From contig JAIVHL010000138.1 of the NCBI GenBank assembly GCA_020201075.1, forward strand, positions 1 to 33,879: a DNA stretch of 33,879 nt, given 5' to 3'. This document shows positions 18,688 to 29,268 of this stretch, one piece after another. The notes under the pieces are model-generated. The model did not search any database. It was not told where the DNA came from and was given only the letters and a program-made list of their open reading frames with translations. The DNA is from Halomonas sp. (GTDB taxonomy: Bacteria; Pseudomonadota; Gammaproteobacteria; Pseudomonadales; Halomonadaceae). Positions within the stretch are counted from its first letter, which is position 1, and the number at the start of each line of letters is the position of its first letter. The translations under genes were made by a program, and so were the position numbers.

Positions 18688-19689
18688 ATGAAAAGCAAAC
18701 TGATCAAGGTGTCACTGGTGACGGCAATTGCTGCCGCGTCCTTAGGCATGAGCCAGGCTCAGGCCGCCGACTACACCCTCAGCTTCGCCCACGTTCTGAT
18801 CGAGGAAACGCCCAACGGTCAGGCAGCACTTCGCTTCAAGGAGGAGGTGGAAGAGAAATCCGCAGGACGCATCCAGATCAACGTGCTGCCAGCGGCCCAG
18901 GTCGGTGGCGACGTGGAAATCATCGAGCAGATTCAGATGGGACTGGTAGATATCGGCATCCCGCCTACGGCCACGCTCGGCAACTTCGAGCCGCGCATGC
19001 AGATCCTCGACCTGCCGTTTTTGATCGCCGACTACGACACCATGGTGAAGACCCTAGATGGTGAGGTGGGCCGCGAGATCCTCGACACCCTCAACGGGCA
19101 CAACATGTATGGCGTGAACTTCTGGGGCGCCGGCTTCCGCCACATGACCAACAACGTGCGGCCCATCCATGGCCCCGAGGATCTCGACGCCATCCGCATG
19201 CGCACCATGCAGGCCCCGATCATCATCTCTACCTACGAGAACTACGGCGCCAATGCCACCGCCATGGCCTTCACCGAGGTTTACAACGGTCTGCAGCAGG
19301 GGGTCGTCGCCGGTCAGGAGAACCCGCTGGCCAACATCTACACCATGCGTTTCCACGAGGTTCAGGACTACCTGTCGCTGACCAACCACGCTTACCACGC
19401 CTACGCGGCGGTCATCAATCAGGACACCTGGGACTCGCTGCCCGAGGACCTGCAGGGCGTCATGCTTGAGGCCTTCGACAACGGGCGCACCGCGTCTCGC
19501 GAGCTGACTCTCCGGGACGAGACCACCATCCTCGAAGCCATTCAGGATGAAATCGCGATCAACGAGATCACTCCCGAGGCTCGCGAAGCTTTCATCCAGG
19601 CCAGCATGCCGGTGCATGAGGAGTACGAAAGCGTGGTCACCACCGAGCTTCTGCACACGGTCTACGACGCGGTAGGCATCGAGTACTGA
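18688..19689 (+). CDS. TRAP transporter substrate-binding protein (DctP family)
   Basis: Signal peptide, then ADYTLSFAHVLIEETPNGQAALRFKEEVEEKSAGRIQINVLPAAQVG. Confidence 0.94.
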   Translation: MKSKLIKVSLVTAIAAASLGMSQAQAADYTLSFAHVLIEETPNGQAALRFKEEVEEKSAGRIQINVLPAAQVGGDVEIIEQIQMGLVDIGIPPTATLGNFEPRMQILDLPFLIADYDTMVKTLDGEVGREILDTLNGHNMYGVNFWGAGFRHMTNNVRPIHGPEDLDAIRMRTMQAPIIISTYENYGANATAMAFTEVYNGLQQGVVAGQENPLANIYTMRFHEVQDYLSLTNHAYHAYAAVINQDTWDSLPEDLQGVMLEAFDNGRTASRELTLRDETTILEAIQDEIAINEITPEAREAFIQASMPVHEEYESVVTTELLHTVYDAVGIEY

Positions 19690-19733
19690 TCCTGCCATCC
19701 ACTCCGATGTCACTCTAACCCGGTGCACTCACC

Positions 19734-20255
19734 ATGTTCGAAGCACTCAACAAGGTGGTTGATCTCCTGGAGAGTGTGGCGATGGTCGCGTTCATGTCGA
19801 TCGCGACCATCATTACCACCATCCAGGTCGTTTATCGCTACGGCTTCAATGGCTCCCTGTTCTGGGCCGAGGAAGTCGTTATTTACTCCATCATCTGCAT
19901 GAGCTTCGTGGGGGCCAGCATGGGAGTACGCCATGGCGCTCACATTTCCGTGGATGTGCTCAATGCTTTCGTGCCCCCCGCCATCAATCGCTGGCTGCAT
20001 ATCATTGCCGCCTTGCTGGGCATTACCTTTGCCGGTTTCCTGACCTATTACGGGTTCGATCTCTACTTCAATACCCTGGGACGAGGACAGCTGACGGCCG
20101 CCCTACGTCTGCCCATGGCCTGGTTCTACCTGCCCATCGGCATCTCAGGGATCCTGCTGATTCTGCGCTATCTGTGGGTCATCCACGAAGCCTGGACCAA
20201 GCCGCCGGAAAGCCTCGCCGAAGAGCTTGCCGCCGGAAAAGACAAGCTTGTCTGA
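19734..20255 (+). CDS. TRAP transporter small permease (DctQ family)
   Basis: Four predicted TM segments. FWAEEVVIYSIICMSFVGASMGVRHGAHISVDVL. Confidence 0.93.
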   Translation: MFEALNKVVDLLESVAMVAFMSIATIITTIQVVYRYGFNGSLFWAEEVVIYSIICMSFVGASMGVRHGAHISVDVLNAFVPPAINRWLHIIAALLGITFAGFLTYYGFDLYFNTLGRGQLTAALRLPMAWFYLPIGISGILLILRYLWVIHEAWTKPPESLAEELAAGKDKLV

Positions 20256-20270
20256 CGATTGGAGATCCTC

Positions 20271-21545
20271 ATGATCACGGCACTTCTTCCCATCTTCTTT
20301 GCGGTGCTGCTGCTGGGTCTTCCGATCTTCGCGGCCCTGGCCTTCTCTGTCTTCCTGGCCATCGAATTCTTCGGCGCCACCAATCCCGTCATCGTGCCGA
20401 TGCGCATGTTTACCGGCATGAACAACTTCTCGCTGATGGCCATCCCGTTTTTCATCCTGGCCGCCGAGCTGATGCGCATCGGGGGGCTGTCGGACCGGCT
20501 CATCAATCTGGCCAAGGCGCTGGTGGGCTGGGTGCCGGGAGGGCTGGCGGCGGCCACCGTTCTCTCCTGCCTGTTCTTCGGGGCGATCTCCGGCTCCAGT
20601 CCCGCCACCGTCGTGGCTATCGGCTCGATCATGTTTCCTGCCCTGGTAGCGGCCGGCTACGACAAGCGCTTCGCCATCGGACTGATTGCCACCGCGGGAA
20701 CCCTAGGCCCCATCGTGCCTCCCAGCATTGCGCTGATCATCTATGGCTCAGTCACCGGCACCTCGGTGGGCAGGTTGTTCGCGGGCGGCCTGCTGCCGGC
20801 CATCCTGATCGGGTCACTGCTGATCGCCTACTGCATCGTCTACTCGTCCTTCAAGGGCTACGAGCGCTCGCCCTTCCCGACACTGCGTCAGATCGGGGCC
20901 GCGTTCAAGTCGGCCGCCTGGGGATTGGGTCTGCCGTTCATTCTTCTCGGCGGCATTTACAGCGGTATTTTCACCCCGACCGAATCCGCCGCGGTCGCCT
21001 GCATGTACGGGCTATTTGTGGGCATGGTGGTCTATCGCACCATCGACTTCCGGAACATGATCGGCACCCTGCGCAGTTCCGGCCTGATTTCGGCGACTCT
21101 GCTGCTGATTACCGCTGGCGCCTCGGCCTTTTCCTGGCTGCTGGCGATCACCGGCACCCCGACCCAGTTGGCGAGTCAGGTGCTCTCGCTGACAGACGAC
21201 CCGTTCGCGGTGATGGCCCTGTTCAACGTGGTCATGATCGTTGCCGGTTTCTTCCTCGACAGTGCCTCGGCGATCATCGTGCTCTCGCCGCTGCTGCAGC
21301 CGATCGCCGCACAGGTCGGCGTGGATCCTGTCCACTTCGGCATCATCACCCTGGTGAACTTCTCCGTCGGCATGATCACACCGCCGGTCGGATTGAATCT
21401 GTTCGTGGCCATGGCGATTTCGAAAATGTCACTGCAGGAGGTCTTCAAGGCCTGCCTACCGCTGATCCTGATCATGCTGATTGCCCTGATGGTCATCACC
21501 TATGTGCCGTGGATCAGCGTCTATCTGCCTTCGCTGCTCTACTGA
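20271..21545 (+). CDS. TRAP transporter large permease (DctM family)
   Basis: Hydrophobic protein with GAISGSSPATVVAIGSIMFPALVAAGYDKRFAIGLIATAGTLGPIVPPSIALIIYG. ATG 20271. Confidence 0.95.
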   Translation: MITALLPIFFAVLLLGLPIFAALAFSVFLAIEFFGATNPVIVPMRMFTGMNNFSLMAIPFFILAAELMRIGGLSDRLINLAKALVGWVPGGLAAATVLSCLFFGAISGSSPATVVAIGSIMFPALVAAGYDKRFAIGLIATAGTLGPIVPPSIALIIYGSVTGTSVGRLFAGGLLPAILIGSLLIAYCIVYSSFKGYERSPFPTLRQIGAAFKSAAWGLGLPFILLGGIYSGIFTPTESAAVACMYGLFVGMVVYRTIDFRNMIGTLRSSGLISATLLLITAGASAFSWLLAITGTPTQLASQVLSLTDDPFAVMALFNVVMIVAGFFLDSASAIIVLSPLLQPIAAQVGVDPVHFGIITLVNFSVGMITPPVGLNLFVAMAISKMSLQEVFKACLPLILIMLIALMVITYVPWISVYLPSLLY

Positions 21546-21556
21546 GGAGACCGACC

Positions 21557-22840
21557 ATGCAAGCGAGTTCATCCCTGGCAAGGGCGGTCGACGGTGACCG
21601 CTTCTGGGCCGATATCGAAGCCCAGGCGATGATCGGCGCCCTCTCTCCTCGCGGCATTCGCCGCCTGGCGCTGGACGAACAGGACAATCTTGCGCGGCAG
21701 TGGCTGATGGACCAAGGCAAGGCGCTCGGCTGCAGCGCGCACTACGATGCCATGGGCAACGTTTTCCTGCGCAGGGAGGGTCAGGATCTCTCGCTAGCCC
21801 CCCTGCTGATTGGCAGCCACCTCGATAGCCAGCCCAGCGGTGGGGCCTACGACGGCACCCTGGGGGTGGTGGCCGGTCTTGCCGTACTGCGTGCTCTGAC
21901 GGAGCAGCAGATCGTCCACGACCGACCGGTCGAAGTCGTTTCCTGGACCAACGAGGAAGGTGCGCGCTTCGCGCCCGGCGCCTCTGGCTCCTCCTGGTTT
22001 GCCGGCCGCCGCGATGCGGAGACGATCCTCGCCGCCCGGGACGATAACGGCGTGACCTTCCAGGACGCGCTGTCCGACTGCTTGGCGCTGCTCGAGGCAC
22101 AGGGAGCTCAGTTTCGAACCACGCCGGTCGTACCCCACGCTTTCCTGGAGCTGCATATCGAACAGGGCCCCGTGCTGGAGGAGCAAGGCGCCCCCGTGTG
22201 TGTCGTTACCGGCATCCAGGGCGTCAGCTGGTACGAGGTCGAGGTCAATGGCCAGGCCAACCATGCGGGCACCACGCCGGAGGCGTCGCGTCGCGATGCG
22301 TTCATGGGGGCCCATGCCCTGGTCGACGCCCTGAATCAGGTCGTGGCGGCATATGACGATCAGGTGCGCTTCACCATCGGCAAGTTCGCCCTGACGCCCA
22401 ATTCGGTGAATACCATCGCCCAGCAGGCCCGCTTCACCATCGACCTCCGCCACCCCGACCCGGCGGTGCTGAGCGCCCTGGATGCGGCATTCCAAAAGCT
22501 GGCAGAACGGGAGTGGTCCAACTGCACGGTCCGACTGGAGACGACCTCGAGGGTGGCCCCAGTGGCCTTCAATGATCACCTGGTCGCGGTTCTCGACGAT
22601 GCCGTCAAGGCCTTCTGGCCCCAGGCCCCGCGGCTGGTATCCGGGGCCTTCCATGACGCCATCCACCTCGCCCACCTGTGTCCCACGGCGATGCTCTTCG
22701 CCCCCTGCCGGGCGGGGATCAGCCACCACCCCGATGAACACATTGAGCGCGCTGACGCAGAGGTCGCTGTCCGCGTCCTGGCCCACGCCGTCGAGCGGCT
22801 GCTCACCACAAGGAGAGATTCCCGTGACCCAGACCATTGA
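21557..22840 (+). CDS. M20-family Zn-dependent amidohydrolase (N-carbamoyl-amino-acid hydrolase/ureidopropionase type)
   Basis: GSHLDSQPSGGAYDGTLGVVAG, TNEEGARFAPGASGS, LELHIEQGPVLEEQG, NHAGTTPEASRRDA. True start is ATG 21557 within the longer spurious ORF 20174..22840. Confidence 0.9.
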   Translation: MQASSSLARAVDGDRFWADIEAQAMIGALSPRGIRRLALDEQDNLARQWLMDQGKALGCSAHYDAMGNVFLRREGQDLSLAPLLIGSHLDSQPSGGAYDGTLGVVAGLAVLRALTEQQIVHDRPVEVVSWTNEEGARFAPGASGSSWFAGRRDAETILAARDDNGVTFQDALSDCLALLEAQGAQFRTTPVVPHAFLELHIEQGPVLEEQGAPVCVVTGIQGVSWYEVEVNGQANHAGTTPEASRRDAFMGAHALVDALNQVVAAYDDQVRFTIGKFALTPNSVNTIAQQARFTIDLRHPDPAVLSALDAAFQKLAEREWSNCTVRLETTSRVAPVAFNDHLVAVLDDAVKAFWPQAPRLVSGAFHDAIHLAHLCPTAMLFAPCRAGISHHPDEHIERADAEVAVRVLAHAVERLLTTRRDSRDPDH

Positions 22841-24184
22841 AGCGGCCGTGGCCGCACAGGGCCTTACCCTCCCCGCCATCCCGCGCCCCCGCGGCGCGGC
22901 GAACATGACCATGCCTACCTGACCTGGAACGGCGAGTCCGCCCTGGCCTTTGCCGAGGCCACCGATGCGGTGATACGCCAGGGCGGAGACGCCGGGGCCC
23001 TGATGGGCATCCCTGTTTCGGTCAAGGATATCTATGCGGTACCGGGCCTGCCGACCTATGCCGGCTCGTCACGGCGACTCCCCCAGCAGTGGGAACAGCC
23101 GGGGCCCATGATCGCCGCCCTGCTCGCCCAGTTGCCCAGCGTCATGGGCAAGACCCACTCGGTGGAGTTTGCCTTTGGCGGGCTGGGAACCAATGCCCAC
23201 TGGGGCGCTCCCCGTAACCCATGGGACCGCGAGGCCCACCGCACGCCCGGCGGCTCCAGTGCCGGGGCGGGCGTCTCTCTGATCGGCGGCACTGCAAGCC
23301 TGGCCCTGGGCACCGATACGGCTGGCTCGGTGCGCGTTCCAGCCGCCATGACCGGCGTCGCCGGACTCAAGACCACCGTCGGCCGCTGGTCGACGAACCA
23401 GATCGTACCGCTCTCTAGTACTCTGGATACCCCGGGCCTGCTGGCCCACCGCGTCGATGACCTGGCCTTCGCCTTCGACGCCCTTGATGGCGCACTGACA
23501 AGGCATGGCACCCGCGTACCGGCCCCGCCGGCGCTGGCCGATCTCACCTTCGGCGTCCCCGGTGCCTTCTTCTGGGACGATTGCAGCCCCGGCGTCGCCG
23601 AAGCCGTCGAAGCTGCCATCCGCCAACTCGAGGCCGCGGGGGCTCGCCTGATCACGTTTGACCTGCCACACACCGATGAAGTCTTCACGCTATTCCAGCA
23701 GGGAGGTCTCGCCGCTGCCGAACTGGCGGCGTTCCTCAAGACCGAACTGCCCGAGATGATCGAGGCCCTGGACCCCAATGTCGCCGCCCGGGTCAAGGCC
23801 GCCGACGACATGCCGGCCTGGGAGTACGTGCGCCGCCGCGCCGTCATCGACAAGCTGACATCTGCAGCCGCAACGCGTCTGTCCGACGTGGATGCCATGC
23901 TGACTCCCACCGTGGCCCTCACCCCGCCCACTCTGGAGAGCCTGCTCCCCGAGGGAGCCTACGCCAGGGCCAACATGCACGCCCTGCGCAACACTGTGAT
24001 TGCGAATTTCATGGGGCTCTGCGGGCTGACCATGCCGGTCGGCAAAGACAGCGCCGGCATGCCGGTCGGGCTTCAGGTACTGTCGGGGCCCTGGCAGGAT
24101 GCCAGGCTGCTGGCCATCGGTCAGGCCATCGAGGAGCAGTTGGGCACCGGTATTACCCTGCTCGGCGAGCCACCCGCCCCTTGA
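22824..24184 (+). pseudogene. Amidase (amidase signature family) with an apparent 5' frameshift
   Basis: Body ORF 22970..24184 has Lys-Ser-Ser motifs (PVSVKDIY, TPGGSSAGAG, DTAGSVR). Upstream coding sequence in the same frame (HAYLTWNGESALAFAEATDA) has no good start. The probable GTG start (22824) is in a different frame and stops at 22922. Confidence 0.7.
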
Positions 24185-24250
24185 TCGCTCGCTGGACCGT
24201 GGCACCCCTCGTTCATCTTCAAACAGCAGGTCAGTCAGGAGCCAACGCTT

Positions 24251-25516
24251 ATGACCGATTGGAACCGCATGACCCTGGCCGGTTTTCAACGCCGTCTCGC
24301 CGACGGCGAGCTCTCGCCGCTCGACTGGTGGATGGCCTGCCGGGCACGCATCGACGCCATGGATCCAAGCCTTCAGGCCTGGGAGTGCCTGGCCCCCGAG
24401 CCCGCCATCGAGAGGCGTGATGACGGGCTGCCCTGTCCTGCCCTGTACGGTGTCCCGGTAGGCATCAAGGACATCATCGACACGGCCAGGCTGCCCACCA
24501 CCTGGGGAACACAGGGATATCACCACGTCGACGGCTCCGACCTGGACGCGGCCATCGTCACCCAGTTGACTCGCCTCGGCGCCCTGCCCATGGGCAAGAC
24601 GGTCTCGACCGAGTACGCCTACTTCCAACCCAGCAGGACGCGAAACCCCCATGACCCGGCGCGCACGCCGGGCGGCTCCTCGAGCGGTTCGGCGGCCGCC
24701 GTCGCCGCCGGCATGGTACCGGTGGCGCTAGGCACCCAGACCGTGGGCAGCATCATCCGTCCCGCCAGCTACTGCGGTGTCGTGGGTTTCAAGCCCAGCC
24801 ACGGCACGCTCAGCGTCGCCGGCGTGAAGGCACTCGCCCCGTCACTGGACACCCTGGGCTGGTTTACCCGACACATGGAGGACACGCGCACGCTGTTCAC
24901 TGCCCTCACCGGCAGCGATCCGATCACTCCTCGGGAGAGGCTCGAGGGGGTGCGCGTCGGCCTCTGCCGGGTGCCCAGCACTCCTCTGCCATCGCCGGAC
25001 ACCACCGCCGCCCTGGAAGACGCCGCCACGAAGATGGTCGCGCTCGGCGCCCACCTCAGCCCCGTTGATCTGGGCCCGTCATTCGACGAGCTCGTGACAC
25101 ACCAGAAGGTCATTCTGGCCTATGAAGCCGCGCGCGCCCTGGCCAGCGAGCGTGCCCGCTTCGAGGCGTCGATGAGTCCGGCTCTGATAGCGCTGCTGGA
25201 CGAGGGACAAGGCATCTCCCTGGGGCGTTACTGGCAGTCAAGACAGGCCACCGATCTCGCGAAGCTCGCAATGTCACAACAGTTTGCAGAACGTTACGAC
25301 GTCCTCCTTGCCCCCAGCGCGCCGGGCGTTGCCCTCGAAGGCCTCGAAAGCACCGGCGACCCGATCTACTCGCGTGCCTGGACCCTGCTGGGGGTTCCCT
25401 GTGTGAACCTGCCGCTGCACTGCACGCCCCAGGGACTCCCCGTCGGCGTGCAGCTGATCGCCGACCATTATCAGGATCAGCGGCTATTGAGCATCGCCAG
25501 CGCTCTGATGCCTTAA
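24251..25516 (+). CDS. Amidase (amidase signature family)
   Basis: GVPVGIKDIIDT, RTPGGSSSGSAAAVAAG, TQTVGSIIRPASYCGVVGFKPS. Confidence 0.92.
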   Translation: MTDWNRMTLAGFQRRLADGELSPLDWWMACRARIDAMDPSLQAWECLAPEPAIERRDDGLPCPALYGVPVGIKDIIDTARLPTTWGTQGYHHVDGSDLDAAIVTQLTRLGALPMGKTVSTEYAYFQPSRTRNPHDPARTPGGSSSGSAAAVAAGMVPVALGTQTVGSIIRPASYCGVVGFKPSHGTLSVAGVKALAPSLDTLGWFTRHMEDTRTLFTALTGSDPITPRERLEGVRVGLCRVPSTPLPSPDTTAALEDAATKMVALGAHLSPVDLGPSFDELVTHQKVILAYEAARALASERARFEASMSPALIALLDEGQGISLGRYWQSRQATDLAKLAMSQQFAERYDVLLAPSAPGVALEGLESTGDPIYSRAWTLLGVPCVNLPLHCTPQGLPVGVQLIADHYQDQRLLSIASALMP

Positions 25517-25560
25517 TCCGAATAACAATGATCCGAATTACAACGATCCCGATCACAGCG
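25516..25560 (+). repeat. Three imperfect 15-bp tandem repeats after the amidase stop
   Basis: atccgaataacaatg / atccgaattacaacg / atcccgatcacagcg. Confidence 0.65.
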
Positions 25561-25606
25561 AGGAGTGGCAACGACCCGTAGAGTGTTCGATCACGAATTC
25601 AGGGCT

Positions 25607-26131
25607 TCAATCAAGACGCACCAGATCACGGGTATGCAGGCGGCCGCGCTCCACATAGCCAGCCGCGTTCTTCTTAAGCCCCTGGATGGCCTCCTGCGAG
25701 AGCTCGCGGATCACCTTGGCCGGCGCGCCGACGATCAAAGAATTGGGGGGAAACACGGCGTTCTCCTTGACCACGGCCCCGGCCGCCACCAGGCAATTGT
25801 CGCCGATCACCGCGCCGTTGAGGATCACCGCCTGGATGCCGATCAGGCTACCGTCGCCGACGGTGCAGCCGTGCAGCATCGCCTGGTGTCCCACCGTCAC
25901 TCCCTTTCCCACCTTGAGTGGGGAGCCGGGGTCGGCATGCAGCACGGCGCCGTCCTGGATGTTGCTCTCCTCACCGACCTCGAGATGATCGGTGTCACCG
26001 CGCAGCACCGCTTGGTACCAGACGCTGGCGCCGCGCTTGAGGGTGACCTGACCGATCACGTCGGCCGTATCGGCCACATAGACATCGTCATGAATCTCGG
26101 GGCGGTGCTCCCCGTATTGGTAGATCGCCAT
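25607..26131 (-). CDS. Gamma-carbonic anhydrase family protein (left-handed beta-helix)
   Basis: Hexapeptide repeats: [83 protein letters not shown]. Confidence 0.92.
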   Translation of the reverse strand: MAIYQYGEHRPEIHDDVYVADTADVIGQVTLKRGASVWYQAVLRGDTDHLEVGEESNIQDGAVLHADPGSPLKVGKGVTVGHQAMLHGCTVGDGSLIGIQAVILNGAVIGDNCLVAAGAVVKENAVFPPNSLIVGAPAKVIRELSQEAIQGLKKNAAGYVERGRLHTRDLVRLD

Positions 26132-26229
26132 GGGGTTGCTCCTGCAAATAGGGATGGGGTGAGGATGCCACGCCAGGCCATGACGGGCGAGCCGGCGTTG
26201 GCCAGACTTGCCCGACGTGGCCCCGCGGT

Positions 26230-29226
26230 TCAGGCCAGCGCCAGTTCCAGCAGGCGGGCCACGTGGAGCGCCTCGCGGCCGCTGCCATCGCGGATCTGGT
26301 GCCGGCAGCTAGTGCCGTCGGCAACCAGCACGGCATCGTCGTCGGCCTCGCGGATCGCCGGCAGCAGTGACAGCTCGGCCATCGCCAACGAAGCGTCATA
26401 GTGCTCCACCTCGTAGCCGAAGCTGCCCGCCATACCGCAGCAGGAGGACTCGATGGTCTCGACCTCGAGATCGGGGATCCACGACAGCACCGCCTCGACC
26501 GGGCGCAGCGCGTCGAAGGCCTTCTGGTGGCAGTGGCCATGGAGCATGGCGCGGCGCTGGGGAAGCGCCTTGAGGGGCAGAGGCAACTCGCCGGCGTCGC
26601 GCGCCTTGACCAGGAACTCCTCAAACAGGAAGGCCGAGCGAGACAGCGCCTCGGCCTCCTTGCCGAAGCCGTACTGCAGGAACTCGTCGCGCAGGGTCAG
26701 CAGGCATGACGGTTCGAGACCGACGATGGCCACGCCCCGCTTCACATGGGGCATTAGCTGATCGAGGGTCCGACGCGCCTCCTGCCGGGCCTTGTCGAAC
26801 TGCCCGGAAGAGAGGTAGGTGCGACCGCAACACAGCGGCCGCTCGCCCTTCCTGACATTCAGATGCACCCGGTAGCCGGCGGCTTCCAGCACTCGTCTGG
26901 CGGCCCGGGCGTTATCCCCCTCCTGGTAGTTGTTGAAGGTGTCCACGAACAGCAGCACCTCCCGCGAGGCGAGGGCCGGAGTGTCGTGCGGCTCGGACAG
27001 GAAGTTTCCGCTGAAGACCGGCAGCGCCCGCAGCGGAGCCAGCCCGAGCGCCCGCTTGATCCCTCGGGCCAGCGGGGGCACACGTTCGACGCCATTGACC
27101 AGCCCGGCAAACCGGCTGGCCCAGGGCGCATAGCGCGGCATCTCGCCGACCAGGCGATCGCGCAGCGACAATTCCTTAGCCCGAACCCGGGCGGTGCGCG
27201 CCTCGATCTTGAACTTGGCCATGTCGACTCCGGTGGGACAGTCGCGTTTGCAGCCCTTGCAGGAGACACACAGGTCGAGCGCCTCCTTGACGTCGTCGCT
27301 AGCCAGCCCCTCCTCGCCCAGCTGACCCGTGAGCACCAGCCGCAGGGTGTTGGCGCGCCCGCGAGTGAGGTGCTGCTCGTCCAGGGTGATGCGATAGCTT
27401 GGGCACATGGTACCGGCGTCGAACTTGCGGCAGTGGCCGTTGTTGTTGCACATCTCCACCGCCATGGCCAGGCCGTGGGTAGCGTCGCCGGCGCTGCCGG
27501 GCTCGCCCTGCTCACCGGTCAGCGGGTCGCGGGTGACGTTCCAGGCCGACCAGTCGAACACCGGCGACAGCGGGATCCTGCGGGATGACGGTGGAAAGCG
27601 GAAGTAGCGCTCGTCATCCATCTTCGGCGTATCGACGATCTTGCCCGGGTTGAGCAGGTTCTCCGGGTCGAAGGCGCCCTTGACCGCCTTGAAGGCGTCG
27701 TTGACGGTGGGCCCGAACTGCCAGGCCACCCACTCGCCGCGGCACAGGCCATCGCCGTGTTCGCCGGAGTAGGCGCCCTTGTACTCGCGCACCAGCGCAG
27801 AGGCCTGCTCGGCGATCTCGCGCATCTTTTCACCGCCGTTGCGGCGCATGTCGAGGATGGGCCGCACATGCAGGGTGCCCACGCTGGCGTGGGCATACCA
27901 GGTGCCCTCGGTGCCGTAGCGGTGGAAGACCTCGGTCAGCTTGTCGGTGTAATCGGCCAGGTGCTCCAGCGGTACCGCACAGTCCTCGATGAAGGACACC
28001 GGCTTACCGTCGCCCTTCATGCTCATCATGATGTTGAGGCCAGCCTTACGTACATTCCACAGCGCCTTCTGCTCGGGGGCCTCCGGCATGTTCACCACGC
28101 TGTCGGGCAGCCCGAGGTCGGCCATCAGCTCACCAAGGCGCGCCAGCGATGCGATCTGGGCCTCGCGGTCCTGGCCGGAAAACTCCACCAGCAGCACGGC
28201 CTGGGGTCTGCCGATCAGCGCCTTCTCGATCACCGGGCGGAACGCCGGGTTCTCCAGCGAGAGGTCGATCATGGTGCGATCCACCAGCTCCACGGCGGTA
28301 GGCCCCAGGGTGACAATGTGCTGGGTAATATCCATGGCCTGATAGAAGGTGGGGAAATTCACCACCCCCAGCACCTTTTGCTCCGGAAGCGGCGAGAGCC
28401 GCAGCGTGATGCGCCGGCTCACCCCCAGGGTGCCCTCGGACCCCACCAGCAGGTGGGCCAGATTGGCCCGCCCGTCCGGGTCGTAGGGCTTGGGGTTCTG
28501 GCAGTCGAAGAGGTCGAGGTTGTAGCCGCCGACGCGTCGCAGAACCTTGGGAAAATGCTCCCGGATCTCGGGGGCCACGCCATCGGCGATGGCCTTCACC
28601 CGGTCGGCCAGCTCACGCACCCTGCCCGAGGCCGGCAGCCGATCGACGAAGCCGAAGTGGCCCTCGCTGCCGTCGGCCAGCCAGGCGTCCACGCCCAGCA
28701 CGTTGTGCACCATGTTGCCGTAGTAGATCGAGCGCGAGCCGCAGGAGTTGTTGCCGGTCATGCCCCCGAGAGTGCACTGGGCGCTGGTGGAGACATCCAC
28801 CGGGTACCAGAGCCCGTGGGGCTTGAGCCAGGCGTTGAGATGGTCGAGCACGATGCCCGGCTCCACCACCACGGTGCGACCCTCGGGGTCGAACTCGATC
28901 ACCTGGTTGAGCCAGCGGGTGCTGTCGATCACCAGCGCCTCGCCCACGGTCTGGCCGCACTGGCTGGTGCCGGCGCCGCGGGCCAGTATCGGCAACCGGG
29001 CATCCCGTGCGATCTCCAGCGCCGCGGTCAGATCCCGCTGGTGGCGGGGTATCACCACCCCTACCGGCATCACCTGGTAGATCGAGGCGTCGGTCGAGTA
29101 GCGCCCGCGCGAGGCCTGGTCGAACAGTACCTCGCCTTCCATCTCCCGGGAGAAGCGGGCCGCCAGCTCGGTCACTGGCTTGACCCGCGCATCCGGGGAA
29201 GCGTTCTTGCCCGTCAGAGACGTCAT
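26230..29226 (-). CDS. Fused FAD-linked oxidase / Fe-S oxidoreductase (D-2-hydroxyacid dehydrogenase type)
   Basis: 998 aa. FAD_binding_4-like [26 protein letters not shown]. Fe-S motif [17 protein letters not shown] and C-terminal CCG domains ([11 protein letters not shown]). Confidence 0.92.
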   Translation of the reverse strand: MTSLTGKNASPDARVKPVTELAARFSREMEGEVLFDQASRGRYSTDASIYQVMPVGVVIPRHQRDLTAALEIARDARLPILARGAGTSQCGQTVGEALVIDSTRWLNQVIEFDPEGRTVVVEPGIVLDHLNAWLKPHGLWYPVDVSTSAQCTLGGMTGNNSCGSRSIYYGNMVHNVLGVDAWLADGSEGHFGFVDRLPASGRVRELADRVKAIADGVAPEIREHFPKVLRRVGGYNLDLFDCQNPKPYDPDGRANLAHLLVGSEGTLGVSRRITLRLSPLPEQKVLGVVNFPTFYQAMDITQHIVTLGPTAVELVDRTMIDLSLENPAFRPVIEKALIGRPQAVLLVEFSGQDREAQIASLARLGELMADLGLPDSVVNMPEAPEQKALWNVRKAGLNIMMSMKGDGKPVSFIEDCAVPLEHLADYTDKLTEVFHRYGTEGTWYAHASVGTLHVRPILDMRRNGGEKMREIAEQASALVREYKGAYSGEHGDGLCRGEWVAWQFGPTVNDAFKAVKGAFDPENLLNPGKIVDTPKMDDERYFRFPPSSRRIPLSPVFDWSAWNVTRDPLTGEQGEPGSAGDATHGLAMAVEMCNNNGHCRKFDAGTMCPSYRITLDEQHLTRGRANTLRLVLTGQLGEEGLASDDVKEALDLCVSCKGCKRDCPTGVDMAKFKIEARTARVRAKELSLRDRLVGEMPRYAPWASRFAGLVNGVERVPPLARGIKRALGLAPLRALPVFSGNFLSEPHDTPALASREVLLFVDTFNNYQEGDNARAARRVLEAAGYRVHLNVRKGERPLCCGRTYLSSGQFDKARQEARRTLDQLMPHVKRGVAIVGLEPSCLLTLRDEFLQYGFGKEAEALSRSAFLFEEFLVKARDAGELPLPLKALPQRRAMLHGHCHQKAFDALRPVEAVLSWIPDLEVETIESSCCGMAGSFGYEVEHYDASLAMAELSLLPAIREADDDAVLVADGTSCRHQIRDGSGREALHVARLLELALA

Positions 29227-29268
29227 CCTGCCTTCCTCAGCTCAGCCATGGGAAAATATGAGGTAGGA

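Noticed and set aside
20174-21556. N-terminal half of the 888-aa ORF 20174..22840
   Set aside because: Overlaps dctQ/dctM out of frame. Only the part from ATG 21557 (M20 hydrolase) is real.
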